Positions 1-9,600 of a stretch of 61,659 bases of DNA are shown here, piece after piece. The stretch covers positions 1-61,659 of the forward strand of contig NZ_CAACVB010000017.1 in the NCBI RefSeq assembly GCF_900659635.1, in the 5' to 3' direction. This DNA comes from Actinomadura roseirufa (GTDB lineage: Bacteria; Actinomycetota; Actinomycetes; Streptosporangiales; Streptosporangiaceae). The position numbers and the translations under genes are program-made. The stretch's first letter is position 1, and every line of letters starts with the position of its first letter. A model generated the notes under the pieces. That model saw only the letters and a program-made list of their open reading frames with translations. It was not told where the DNA came from and did not search any database.

Positions 1-1278
1 GTGCGGGCCGCCGGTGCCGAGCACGTCGTCGGCCGACCAGGACCGGTCACCGCGTTCGGCGGGGGCGGGGGACGTCCGGCCGCGGGCCCGGCGCGACGGG
101 CGGCTCCGCCCGGAGCCGGGCTCCTCACGGCGGCCCTCGTCGCGCCGCTCGCCCAGCCGACCGTCACTCAGCCGACCGTCACTCAGCCGACCGTCACTCA
201 ACCGGCCCTCGCTCAACCGGCCCTCGCTGTACCGGCCCTCGCTCAGCCGACCTTCACTCAGCCGGCCGTCGCTCAACCGGCCTTCGCTGTGGCGTCCCTC
301 GCCGCGCCGGCCCTCGCCGGTACGGCCGGAGTCGGGACGCTCACCGGCGTGCCGCCGCCCCTGGTAGGAGCGGCCCGCGGGCAGCTCGGCGACCGGATGG
401 GCGGGGTAGGGCCCACCGAGCAGCCCGCTCGGCGGCGCGCCCGCGGCGGCACCGAGGTCGCCCGCGGGGACCGCCGGCGCGCCGGTCCCGCGCGGCCGGC
501 CCCGGGAGGAGGCGCGCAGGAACGACACCACACAGGCGATGATCACGCCGAGGGCGAGGCCGATCACGGCGTTCTGCGGGAGCTTGCTGGGGGCCGCCCC
601 CGTCGGGTCGGCGGTGTCGAGGAACTGGACGCCGTCGTTGGTCTTGGAGCGGGCCGACAGGAGACCGCTCTCCTCGGTCTGCAGCTTGGTGAGCTGGGCG
701 GCGAGCAGCCGGTAGGTGCGGCTCCCGGACTGGGTGAGCTCCATGTCCTGGGTGGTCTTCTTCTCCAGGGCCTGGAGATTCTTGATCTGCTCGTCGAACT
801 TGCCGGTGTTGGTGGAGACCGTGACGTCCTGGTAGGCCTGCAGGACGGAGTTCGCGACGGCCGCGGCCTCGGCGACGCTGGCGCCGCTCGCGGTGACGAT
901 GACCACGCCGCCGTCGGGCTTGCTGGAGGTCTTCACCCGGCCGCGGAGCTGCCCGCCGGTGAGGCTCGGCCCCTTCTTGTTCTTGAGGATCTCGGCGGCG
1001 CGGGCCATGACCGGCGTGGAGGAGGCGAAGGCCGCGCGCTGCGCGGTGTAGGCGGCGTAGCCCTGGCCGGACATGACGCCGAGGCGCAGCGCGTTGTTGT
1101 TGTTGGTGGGGTCGGTGACCGCGAACCTCGCGGTGGCCGTGGCGCCGCTGAACAGGATCTGCGTCGCCGCGACCGAGGCGAGGACGCACGCCAGCACGAT
1201 GATGAGCGACATCAGCCGGTAGCGCCAGACGGCCTCGACGAGGCTGATCTCCGGTGTGACGGGGGTCTGTGCTGTCAT
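1..1278 (-). CDS. Wzz/YveK-like polysaccharide co-polymerase, C-terminus cut by window edge
   Basis: The frame starts at ATG 1278 and stays open to base 1, giving 426 residues with no stop seen. Two membrane segments (about residues 23-42 and 237-255) flank an extracellular region with a helical, glutamine- and lysine-rich stretch (about 160-215). This is the layout of Wzz/YveK chain-length regulators of polysaccharide export. No Walker A or tyrosine-kinase domain follows the second segment in the visible part. Instead there is a long basic, disordered cytoplasmic tail holding about a dozen GRLS(E/D)-type five-residue repeats (about residues 318-378). It probably acts with the Wzy-like protein at 13749 to set polymer length. 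The downstream glycosyltransferase gene lies upstream on the same strand, 15 bp away, so the two are probably one operon. The family call rests on architecture and context. Confidence 0.7.
   Translation of the reverse strand, partial: MTAQTPVTPEISLVEAVWRYRLMSLIIVLACVLASVAATQILFSGATATARFAVTDPTNNNNALRLGVMSGQGYAAYTAQRAAFASSTPVMARAAEILKNKKGPSLTGGQLRGRVKTSSKPDGGVVIVTASGASVAEAAAVANSVLQAYQDVTVSTNTGKFDEQIKNLQALEKKTTQDMELTQSGSRTYRLLAAQLTKLQTEESGLLSARSKTNDGVQFLDTADPTGAAPSKLPQNAVIGLALGVIIACVVSFLRASSRGRPRGTGAPAVPAGDLGAAAGAPPSGLLGGPYPAHPVAELPAGRSYQGRRHAGERPDSGRTGEGRRGEGRHSEGRLSDGRLSEGRLSEGRYSEGRLSEGRLSDGRLSDGRLSDGRLGERRDEGRREEPGSGRSRPSRRARGRTSPAPAERGDRSWSADDVLGTGGPH
145..300. repeat. Tandem 15-bp repeat coding for GRLS(E/D) pentapeptides
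   Basis: About ten degenerate 15-bp units (plus-strand core CTCAGCCGACCGTCA) lie end to end without spacers inside the Wzz-like gene. They encode GRLSE, GRLSD and GRYSE units on the minus strand. The period is a multiple of three, so changes in copy number keep the frame. Confidence 0.85.
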
Positions 1279-1293
1279 CGGGTGTCTGAGTCC

Positions 1294-2463
1294 TCAGGAG
1301 GGCGTGGACGGGGTGGCGTTGGCGGGCGAGGCGTTGGCGGGCGGGGCGAGACGGCCGACGGCGTCCCGCAGCTCGCGGTGGTAGCGGTCCTTGCCGAACC
1401 GCCGGGCGGCGTCGTCGCGGGCCCGCTTGGCCATCGCCAGGGCGCCGTCCCAGTCGTCCAGCAGACGGGCGATGCCGTCGGCCAGGGCGGCCGGGTCGTC
1501 CGGGGGGACCAGGACGCCGTTCTCGCCGTCGGCGACGATCTCGACGAGCCCCTGCGCGGCACTGGCGACCACCGGCCGGCCGGCCAGCATCGCCTCGACC
1601 GCGACGTTCCCGAAGGGTTCGACGCGCGAGGGCACGATCGCGATGTCCGCCTCGGCGAACGATTCCCAGACCGAGGCGCGGAAGCCCGCGAAGACCACCC
1701 CCTCGTCACCGCCGGCCAGGGACCGCAGTTCCTCCTCGAACCACTCGTAGCCCGGGAAGACGCTGCCGATCAGGGTCAGATTGGCATCGTACCCGCGCTC
1801 GCGGAGCAGCCGGACGGCCTTCACCGCGACATCGGACCCCTTGCGCGGGGAGAGCCTCCCCACCAGCACGATACGGGCGGGCGGGCCGGGTTCGGCCCGG
1901 GGCGGGACCGTCGCGGGGGGCTCCTCCACGCCGTTGTAGACGATCTGGGCGCGGCGCCCGGCGCCGCCGAGCGCGGCGGCGCTGGCCCGGCTGTTGACCA
2001 CGACCGTGCGGGCGAGCCGCAGCGGCGCCGACAGCGCGGCGCGGACGGGGCCGGGCACGCCGTCCTCGGCCTCGTGGACGTGGCACAGCGCGGGGACGCG
2101 GGCGAGCCGCGCGGCGACGAGCCACAGGGGGATCGTCACGGTGTTGACGTAGAGGACGGCGGCGCGCTCGCGGCGCAGCAGCCGACGGGCGCGGGGCAGC
2201 GAGCGGGCGGTGGCGAACGACAGCCGCACCAGGCCGAGCGGGGACATGAACGCCTTGCGGAGCACCGGGACGGGCAGCACGACGACCTCGGCGCCCGCGT
2301 CGCGCAGCGCCTGGGAGAGGGGGCCGTCGGCGGGCAGCGTCACCACGACGCGTCGCTGCGGCGCGAGCGCCCGGACCGACTCGACGAGCATCCGGTCGGA
2401 GCCGTAGAGATCGGGCGAGGGATGCGCCAGCACCACCGCGGATCTCGTCTGCCGTTCCCCCAC
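1294..2463 (-). CDS. GT4-family glycosyltransferase
   Basis: 389 residues with the GT-B layout. The N-terminal Rossmann half begins with a PSPDLYGSDRM motif of the kind that contacts acceptors in GT4 enzymes. The C-terminal half has the nucleotide-sugar signature RLSPRKG near residue 205 and the E-x7-E motif in RVEPFGNVAVEAM near 285. It should add a sugar to a lipid-linked repeat unit on the cytoplasmic face of the membrane. The start is GTG at 2463, preceded by AAAGGAGG. It is probably co-transcribed with the Wzz-like gene 15 bp downstream. The short disordered end contains two PANA(S/T) units. Donor and acceptor cannot be read from sequence. Confidence 0.85.
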   Translation of the reverse strand: MGERQTRSAVVLAHPSPDLYGSDRMLVESVRALAPQRRVVVTLPADGPLSQALRDAGAEVVVLPVPVLRKAFMSPLGLVRLSFATARSLPRARRLLRRERAAVLYVNTVTIPLWLVAARLARVPALCHVHEAEDGVPGPVRAALSAPLRLARTVVVNSRASAAALGGAGRRAQIVYNGVEEPPATVPPRAEPGPPARIVLVGRLSPRKGSDVAVKAVRLLRERGYDANLTLIGSVFPGYEWFEEELRSLAGGDEGVVFAGFRASVWESFAEADIAIVPSRVEPFGNVAVEAMLAGRPVVASAAQGLVEIVADGENGVLVPPDDPAALADGIARLLDDWDGALAMAKRARDDAARRFGKDRYHRELRDAVGRLAPPANASPANATPSTPS

Positions 2464-2618
2464 CTGGCCTCCTTTCCGGTGGTCCAGTCCCCCTGGCCAC
2501 CGGCGTCTCGCAACCTTCAGGTTAACTCTGGTTTACCGTCAAGACGCGCAGTACCCCTTGCGCGTAACCTGTGCGGATCAAATGACAAAAGGGTGCGTCT
2601 AGAGGGATGGGGGTACTG

Positions 2619-3761
2619 GTGCGCATCGCCATGGTAGGGACTCGCGGAGTGCCGGCACGATACGGCGGCTTCGAAACGGCGGTGGAGGAGATCGGCAAAC
2701 GGCTCGTCGCCGGCGGGCACGAGGTCACCGTCTACTGCCGCGGCGAGCGCCATCCCGAGCCCGAGTACCTCGGCATGCGGCTGGTGTACCTGCCCGCGAT
2801 CGAGAAGAAGGTCGCCGAGACGCTCAGCCACACCGGGCTGTCGGTGCTGCACGCCTTCCGCGGCAAGATCGCGCGGGAGGGCGCGGACGTGGCGCTGGTG
2901 TTCAACGCGGCCAACGCCCCGCTGCTGCCGGTGCTGCGCACGCTGCGCATACCCGTGGCCACCCACGTGGACGGCCTGGAGTGGAAGCGCACGAAATGGA
3001 GCGGTACAGGGCAGCGCTATTACCGCGCCGCCGAGTCCCTCGCCGTGCGCTGGTCGGACGCGCTGATCGCCGACGCCGCCGGCATCCAGGACTACTACCG
3101 CGAGAAGTTCGGCGCCGAGTCGGTGTTCATCCCCTATGGCGCGCCGATCCTGGAATGTACCGACACCGAGAAACTCGCGGACGCCGGATATGAGCCGGGC
3201 GGGTTCCACCTGGTCGTGGCCCGGTTCGAGCCGGAGAACCACGTCCACGTCGCGGTCGAGGGCTACCGCCGCAGCTCGGCGACGAGACCGCTGGTCGTGG
3301 TGGGGTCGGCGCCGTACGCCGACGAGTACACCGCCCAGGTGAAGGAGCTGGCGGGCGACGACCCGCGCATCACGTTCCTGGGCGGCGTGTGGGACCAGGA
3401 CCTTCTCGACGCGCTGTACGCGGGCGCCCTCACCTACATCCACGGCCATTCGGTGGGCGGGACGAACCCGTCGCTGCTGCGCGCCATGGGCGCCGGGGCG
3501 TCGGTCCTCGCCTTCGACGTCAACTTCAACCGCGAGGTGCTGGGCGAGGAGGCGGGCCGCTTCTTCGCCGACGCGGGCGAGCTGGCGGCGCGGATCGAGG
3601 CGGCCGAGGCCGACCCCGGCGCGGCGGCCGACCGCGGCGAGGAGGCCCGCAAGCGCGCCTCCGAGCGGTACGTGTGGGACGACGTGGCGGCCGCCTACGA
3701 GCGGCTCTGCGAGGACCTGATGGCACGGCGGCTGTCGCGCAAGACCGTCCGTCCCCGATGA
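2619..3761 (+). CDS. GT4-like (DUF1972 type) glycosyltransferase, rhamnosyltransferase-like
   Basis: 380 residues. The N-terminus contains IAMVGTRGVPARYGGFETA, the hallmark of DUF1972/GT4 enzymes, some of which are rhamnosyl- or galactosyltransferases. The C-terminal nucleotide-sugar domain has VVARFEPENH and GHSVGGTNPSLLRAM. I choose GTG 2619: the protein then begins VRIAMVG as family members do, and GAGGGA lies at a usable distance. ATG 2607 directly abuts that purine run. The gene diverges from the GT4 gene at 2463. Its stop overlaps the next start by 4 bp, so the two are translationally coupled. With the rml genes nearby, dTDP-rhamnose is a reasonable but unproven donor. Confidence 0.85.
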   Translation: MRIAMVGTRGVPARYGGFETAVEEIGKRLVAGGHEVTVYCRGERHPEPEYLGMRLVYLPAIEKKVAETLSHTGLSVLHAFRGKIAREGADVALVFNAANAPLLPVLRTLRIPVATHVDGLEWKRTKWSGTGQRYYRAAESLAVRWSDALIADAAGIQDYYREKFGAESVFIPYGAPILECTDTEKLADAGYEPGGFHLVVARFEPENHVHVAVEGYRRSSATRPLVVVGSAPYADEYTAQVKELAGDDPRITFLGGVWDQDLLDALYAGALTYIHGHSVGGTNPSLLRAMGAGASVLAFDVNFNREVLGEEAGRFFADAGELAARIEAAEADPGAAADRGEEARKRASERYVWDDVAAAYERLCEDLMARRLSRKTVRPR

Positions 3762-4687
3762 GCGCGCCTCAGATGACCACTACCGGACAGTTCGTCCGTC
3801 CCCGGATGGGGACCGGGAACATCCTGGTTCCGGCCGGGTCCCGGCGCGCGGCCCTCGCCGGGGTGGCGTTGCTGACCCGGTCCAAGCTGCCCGCGCTCGC
3901 CGCGCAGTGGGCGCTGTACGGCGCGGTGGCGGTGGCGGGACCACGGGCGGTGCCCGGACCCCGGGTCGGCTGGGACCCGCCGGGCGGCGCCGAGCGGTGG
4001 GCGGAGCTCGCGGCGCGGATCGGCCCGTTCGACGGCCTCGCCGTCTACGAGCGGCCGCAGGCGTCGCGGCGGGCGTCCGGGCTCGCGGCGGTCCTGCTGC
4101 GCCGCGGCCGGCCCCTCGGCTTCCTCAAGGTCCGCGCGGACCGGGGCGAGCTCGACCGGGAGCGGGTGGCGCTGTCGGCGTTCCCGGAGGGCAGGGCCGA
4201 GGGCTTCCGGGTGCCGCGGGTGCTCGACCGCGACGTGACGGCGGGCTGGAGCTGGATGCTCATCGAGGCGATGCCGCCGCGGCCCGCCCGCCCGGCGCGC
4301 GGCGCGGCGATCGGGCCGCTGGCCGCGGAGATCGGGCGGCGGCTGGCGGGGGTGCTGCCCCGCCCGTCCGGCACGCCCGGCCACTGGGCGCCGATGCACG
4401 GCGACCTGACCGCGTGGAACCTGCGCCGCTGCGGCGCCGGCGCGCCCTGGCTGATCGACTGGGAGGACGCCTCGTGGGCGCCCCCCGACGCCGACCGCGT
4501 CTACTACGAGGCGACGCACGCGGTCGTGTTCGGCAGGCCGTCCGGCGCGGACGGCGCCACCGGCCCCGAGGAGGCGGTGGAGTTCTGGCGGGAGCGGGTG
4601 GCGCGGCGGTCCGGCGCCGACCACGACGCGCCGTTCAATGAGCGCCTGGACGCCGTCCTGCGCTCCATGACGCCCGTCCCCGTCTAG
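3758..4687 (+). CDS. Aminoglycoside phosphotransferase-fold kinase-like protein
   Basis: 309 residues. The C-terminal half has the APH/choline-kinase catalytic signature: MHGDLTAWNL (catalytic Asp with the metal-binding Asn) near residue 212, followed by LIDWEDASW. An N-lobe strand with a candidate ATP lysine (FLKVRADRGE) lies near residue 125. It overlaps the upstream glycosyltransferase stop by 4 bp (ATGA) and ends at a strong hairpin. Placement in a polysaccharide operon suggests it phosphorylates a sugar, a glycan intermediate or a small cytosolic metabolite. Nothing in the sequence indicates a role in drug resistance. Substrate unknown. Confidence 0.75.
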   Translation: MSAPQMTTTGQFVRPRMGTGNILVPAGSRRAALAGVALLTRSKLPALAAQWALYGAVAVAGPRAVPGPRVGWDPPGGAERWAELAARIGPFDGLAVYERPQASRRASGLAAVLLRRGRPLGFLKVRADRGELDRERVALSAFPEGRAEGFRVPRVLDRDVTAGWSWMLIEAMPPRPARPARGAAIGPLAAEIGRRLAGVLPRPSGTPGHWAPMHGDLTAWNLRRCGAGAPWLIDWEDASWAPPDADRVYYEATHAVVFGRPSGADGATGPEEAVEFWRERVARRSGADHDAPFNERLDAVLRSMTPVPV

Positions 4688-4721
4688 GACGCCGGTTCAG
4701 GACGCAGGGCTGTCAACAAGA

Positions 4722-4753
4722 TGAGCGCCCCGGTGGGGTCACCGGGGCGCTCA
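4722..4753. terminator. Bidirectional hairpin between convergent genes
   Basis: A perfect 14-bp stem (arm TGAGCGCCCCGGTG) with a GGGT loop lies between the stop at 4687 on the plus strand and the stop at 4774 on the minus strand. No T-run follows, as is usual in high-GC actinobacteria. Confidence 0.75.
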
Positions 4754-4773
4754 CTGCCTGCTCTTCGCGGGCG

Positions 4774-6423
4774 TCAGCCCACCGAGTTGGAGGCCGCGCT
4801 CGTGAGCGTGTTGCCCAGCGGGTCCTTCACTCGGATCTTGTAGGTGTGCTTGCCCTTGGGGGCCGCCGCGTCGGTGAAGCTCAGGTTCGGCCGGTTCCAG
4901 AACGTGGAGTTCTGCTTGACCGTGCCGATGGCGACGGTCCCGCTGTCGCGCAGCACCTCGTAGGTGAGGGCGACGTTGTCCATGTCCCAGGTGGCCCGCC
5001 AGTTGACCTTGTTCCTGGTGGAGCTGAGCTTGACCGCCTCCGGCGCCGCGAGGTCGGCCTTCACCGGGCCGGTCTTGTTCGGTGCCTTGGCCTTCACGGC
5101 GAAGCGGACGAGGCCCTGCTGCCCCTTGCCGTTGACCTTCGGGAACTCGCCGCCGATGGCGACGTAGGTCTCGTTGCCCGTGACGGCCCAGGCCGCCTGG
5201 TTCTGCTTGGTGAACGTCCCCACCGCGAGGGTCGGGAACCAGTGCAGCAGGCTCGGGATCGGCTGCTTGCTGTAGTTGCTGTTGGAGCCGGGGGGCGCCT
5301 GGTCACGGCCCGTCGCGACCTTGGTCTCGGCGAGCGTCCGGTGCCAGGTCTGGGGCTTGGTCTCCGGGAAGGCGCCCAGCGACTCGCAGGCGTGCGCGTG
5401 GGACACGCTGTAGACGGCCTGGCTCTGCGCGAAGATGCCGTAGGTCGCGCCGTAGCAGTTGTCCAGCCACGTCAGCTCGCCGTCGGCGGCCTTGGCGGCG
5501 AACCGGCCGTCGAACCAGTGGCCGCCCTCGCCGTCCGCCGAGCCGAAGACGGTGTCGCCCGACACGAACAGGTCGGTCACGTACGAGTAGTGCTCGTCGT
5601 CCTGCTTGGTCGGGATGGGGCGGCTGCTCCACTCCGCGGACGCGCCGTTGGAGGCGCTGACCGCGCCGATGCCGACGTGCTCGGCGCCGTTGAGCTTCTG
5701 GAACCGGCCGCCGATGAGCACCCGCGTGCCGCCGGGCGCCAGCGCCATCGCGAAGACCTCGTTGTCGTCCGCGGTGGGCCGCCAGGTGTCGACGTTGGCG
5801 CCGTTCGACGCCTTCACCGCCGCGAGCCTGGTCCGCGACTTGCCGTTGACGTTGAAGAAGTTGCCGCCGAAGTACACCGTCGAGGTGGTCGCGGCGATCG
5901 CGCGCACCTTGTTGCCGACCTTCGGCGCGAACGCGTCGACCAGTTTGCCGGTGGCGGTGTCGAACGCGGCGAGGCGGTTGTGCGCCTTGCCGTCGACGGT
6001 GGTGAACTCGCCGCCGACGTAGACGCGCTTGCCGTCGGGCGAGGCCACGATCCGCAGGCCCTGGCCGTCCAGCGAGTGCGCGAACGAGGTGACGAGGTTC
6101 CCGGTCGTGAGGTCGAACGCGAGGATGTTGTTGCGCGTGACCTCCTTGGCGTTGCCGGGCGCCGTGCCCGGCGGACGCGCCTTGGTGAACTTGCCGGTCG
6201 CGTAGACCGTGTTGCCGACCGTCGCCATGCTCCACACGACGCCGTCCACCTGCCAGGTCGGCAGCGGGTCGGCGCTCACCGTCGCCGGCGTGCCGACGCC
6301 GGGGGCGGTGTCGGCCCCGGCGGTGGCGACGGGCATGAAGGACGCGCCGCCGAGCGCGACGACGGCCGCGGCCGCCAGGCCCGCTCGCGTGCTCGCCCGG
6401 CGCTGTCGCAAAAGAGCTTTCAC
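4774..6423 (-). CDS. Secreted beta-propeller protein with C-terminal FN3-like domain (short paralogue)
   Basis: 549 residues if translated from GTG 6423, which has AAGGGA eight bases upstream. ATG 6444 would add seven residues. The paralogue at 9929 uses the same AAGGGA-GTG arrangement, which supports this choice. A Sec signal peptide (basic start, Ala-rich core) is followed by repeated blades with motifs such as VYVGGEFTTVDGK, VYFGGNFFNVNGK and VLIGGRFQKLNG, that is, a delta-60/quinoprotein-like propeller. Conserved Cys/His occur in LDNCYGATYG and SHAHACESLG. The last ~95 residues resemble a fibronectin III domain. Exported, with no anchor seen. It lies head-to-tail with its larger paralogue, so a tandem duplication is likely. 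Ligand or enzymatic role unknown; polysaccharide binding is a guess from context. Confidence 0.75.
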   Translation of the reverse strand: MKALLRQRRASTRAGLAAAAVVALGGASFMPVATAGADTAPGVGTPATVSADPLPTWQVDGVVWSMATVGNTVYATGKFTKARPPGTAPGNAKEVTRNNILAFDLTTGNLVTSFAHSLDGQGLRIVASPDGKRVYVGGEFTTVDGKAHNRLAAFDTATGKLVDAFAPKVGNKVRAIAATTSTVYFGGNFFNVNGKSRTRLAAVKASNGANVDTWRPTADDNEVFAMALAPGGTRVLIGGRFQKLNGAEHVGIGAVSASNGASAEWSSRPIPTKQDDEHYSYVTDLFVSGDTVFGSADGEGGHWFDGRFAAKAADGELTWLDNCYGATYGIFAQSQAVYSVSHAHACESLGAFPETKPQTWHRTLAETKVATGRDQAPPGSNSNYSKQPIPSLLHWFPTLAVGTFTKQNQAAWAVTGNETYVAIGGEFPKVNGKGQQGLVRFAVKAKAPNKTGPVKADLAAPEAVKLSSTRNKVNWRATWDMDNVALTYEVLRDSGTVAIGTVKQNSTFWNRPNLSFTDAAAPKGKHTYKIRVKDPLGNTLTSAASNSVG

Positions 6424-6600
6424 AAGTCGGATCCCTTGCTCCATGGGCTCCCTGTGACCCCTGCGGTCACTCCGGACTGGCGATCCTAGTGGCCGCGCCG
6501 CCCTCGACATCGGGCGACTTATGAAATCGTGACCGAATTCCGAAACTCCGGCCTTCGTCCATGCGGTATAGCGCTCTTTTCCGTCTTTTGTGAGAAGAAA

Positions 6601-6630
6601 GGCGCTCCGAGGCGTGAACCTCGGAGCGCC
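6601..6630 (-). terminator. Hairpin terminator after the long propeller gene
   Basis: A perfect 12-bp stem (GGCGCTCCGAGG) with a 6-nt loop lies 33 bp past the stop of the minus-strand gene ending at 6663, upstream of the short paralogue. The two paralogues are therefore probably separate transcription units. Confidence 0.8.
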
Positions 6631-6662
6631 TTCGGGCGTCGCCGCCTCTTACCCCACCGGGC

Positions 6663-9600
6663 TTACTCCACCGTGGGCACCACGGCCTTGAGGTCGTCCA
6701 CCGTCACGAGCACGGGCGCGTTGGTGGCGTTGCCCGCCAGGTAGGCGCGCACGCCGACCGAGCCCGGGGCCTGGAGGCCGGGGGTCGCGTCGGTGCCGGT
6801 GACCTGCCAGCCGGGCTCGGCCGTGCCGTCCGCCCAGACCTTCGCCCGCAGCGTGGCCGGAGCCGAGCCGGTGACCTGGAGCCGCAGCCGCAGCGGCGCG
6901 CCCGGGGCGTAGGTCAGCCCCGCGACCGTCTGCTCGCCGCCGATCGCGGTCTCGGTGTTGCCCGCGTCGGTGCGGCTGAGCTGCAGCGACACGACGCCGG
7001 ACGGGCGGAGCCTGATCCGTGCCCGGTACTCGCCCTGACCGGCGACGCGGCGTCCGGCGGCCCAGACGTAGACGCCGTTGCCGGTGCCCTCCCTGTCGGC
7101 GGTGACCGTGAAGGTGAGGTCGGTGTCACCGGAGGACACGGCGCCGGCGTAGGCCCCGCCGTCCGCCTTGGCGGCGGTGAGCCCGATCCTGCCCGCACCG
7201 TCCACCGAGGTCGCGGCGCCGCTGCCGGCCATGGTCCAGGCGCCGCCGGTGTCGGCCGTCCCCCAGCCGTTCGCGACGGTGCGGCCGAACGCGTCGGCGG
7301 CGAGAGTCCTGGAGGTCACCGTGACGGGGTGCGCGGCCTCGCCGGTCGCGCCGCGGTCGTCGGTGACGACGAGCTTGACCGTGCGGGCGCCCGCGGAGGC
7401 GTAGGTGTGGGACGGCTTGGCGCCCGTGCCGGTCGCGCCGTCGCCGAAGTCCCACGCGTGGCCGGCCACGGAGCCGTCGGCGTCGGCGGAGCCCGACCCG
7501 TCGAACGCGCAGGTCAGCTCGTCGCAGGACACGGTGAACGCGGCCGACGGAGGCTGGTTGGGCTTGACCGTCCCGGTACCGAGCCCGCGGTGGCGGGCCA
7601 CCTCGGCGGCGGTCAGCGCGCGCGGGTACACCGCCACCTCGTCGAGCGTGCCGTTGAGGAAGTTGCTGGACGGCTTGCTCGGCCAGCCGCTGAGGTTGTC
7701 GCCGCCGATCCGCCAGTAACCCGTGTAGTCCTCGCCGTTCTTCGCCGACGCGTCGGCTCCGGCCTGCGCGCCGTCGACGTACAGCCGCAGCCCGGTGGTC
7801 TCGTCGACGGTGCCGACGAGGTGATGCCACTTGCCGTCGTTGAGCCCGGCGCCGCTCTGCACGGTCTTGACCCCGCCGAAGTTGACGCCGAAGACCGCCC
7901 GGCCGTCGTTGGTCATGTACAGCTGGCGGTCGTAGCGCGCGCTGAGACCGGTCGCGGCGCTGCCGTAGCCGATGATCTTCCCGCCGGTGCGGGCGGTGGT
8001 CCGCACCCACGCCTCGACGCTCAGGTTCCTCGGCGCGGCGGCCGCGCCGCTCGCGCCGGTGCCCGTGGACGTGCCGCCGAAGGCGACCGCCCGGTCGGGA
8101 TCGCCCACGAGGGCGCCGGACTGGCCGCGTGTCACGCCGGTGCCGAGCGTGAGGTCGTTCACGCCCGCGCGGTCGTAGGCGGGGCCGCCGCTCTCGTCGA
8201 GGCGCCAGTAGGCGGCTGCGCCGTCCGCGCCGACCTCGCCCGCGTAGGCTCCCAGCGTCCCGGCCGGGGTCACCGCGGCGGACGCGGCGCTGGCGGCGGC
8301 GTTGCCGGACGGGTCCACGGCCCGGACCTTGTAGGTGTGCGCGGTCCCGGGCGGGGCCGTCTTGTCGAGGAACGCCGCGCCGGGCTTGGACCAGAACGCC
8401 GACGGCTTCTCGACGGTGCCGATGGGGGCCGTGCCGTTATCCCGGAGCACCTCGTACTTCAGGGTGGCGTTGTCCATGTCCCAGGTGGTGGTCCACGAGA
8501 CACGGACCGTCCCGTCGGGGAGAGCCTGCGCCTTCGGCGCCGCCAGTTCGGCGGCCTGCGGGCCGGCCTTGTTCGGCGCGTTCGCCTTCAGCGCGAAGCG
8601 GACGAGGCCCTGCTGTCCCTTGCCGTTCACCTTCGGGAACTCGCCGCCCATGGCGACGTAGGAGGCGTTGCCCGTGACGGCCCAGGCCGCCTGGTACTGC
8701 TTGGTGAACGACCCGGCCGCGAGCGTGGGGAACCAGTGCAGCAGGCTCGGGACGGGCTGCTTGCTGTAGTTGCTGTTCGAACCCGGTGGGGCCTTGTCGG
8801 CGCCCGTCGCGTAGGCCGTCTCGGCGAGCGCGCGATGCCACGTCGTCGGGCTGGTCTCGGGGAAGGCGCCCAGCGACTCGCAGGCGTGCGCGTGCGAGGC
8901 GCTGTAGATCGCCTGGCCCTGCGCGAACATGCCGTAGGTCGCGCCATAGCAGTTGTCCAGCCACACGAGGTCGCCGTTGGACGCCTTGGCGGCGAACCGG
9001 CCGTCGAACCAGTGGCCGCCCTCGCCGTCCGCCGAGCCGTAGACGGTGTCGCCCGACACGAACAGGTCGGTGACGTAGGAGAAGTGGGTGGCGTCCTTCT
9101 TCGTGGGGATGGGCCTGCTCGTCCACGTCGAGGTCGCCCCGGTGGACGCGTCCACCGCGCCGATGCCGACCTGGGCGGCCCCGTTCAGCCGCTGGAACCG
9201 GCCGCCGACGAGGACCCGCGTGGCGGTGGGCGAGAGCGCGAGCGCCATCACCTCGTCGTCGTCGGCCCTCGGCGTCCAGGTGTCGACGTTCGCGCCGTCG
9301 GAGGCCCGGACCGCGGCGAGCCGCGTCCGCGCCTTGCCGTTGACGCTGAAGAAGTTCCCGCCGAGGTACACGGTGGAGCCGGTCGCGGCGATGCCGCGGA
9401 CCTTGGCCGACACCGATGGGCGGAAGGCCGGGTCGAGCGCGCCGGTGGCGGTGTCGAAGGCCGCGACGTGGTTGCGGGTCTGCCCGTCGACGGTGGTGAA
9501 GTCGCCGCCGACGTAGACGCGCCCGCCGTCGGGCGAGGCCACGATCCGCAGGCCCTGGCCGTTCAGCGTGTGGGAGAACGAGGTGACCAGCTCGCCCGTC

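Noticed and set aside
145..300. CRISPR-like array
   Set aside because: Units are 15 bp, contiguous, without spacers, and in frame with a protein gene.
1..2637. An 878-codon open frame on the plus strand over the Wzz-like and GT4 genes
   Set aside because: It is the antisense image of two well-supported minus-strand genes; its product has no domain and shows the Gly/Ala/Arg bias of shadow frames in high-GC DNA.
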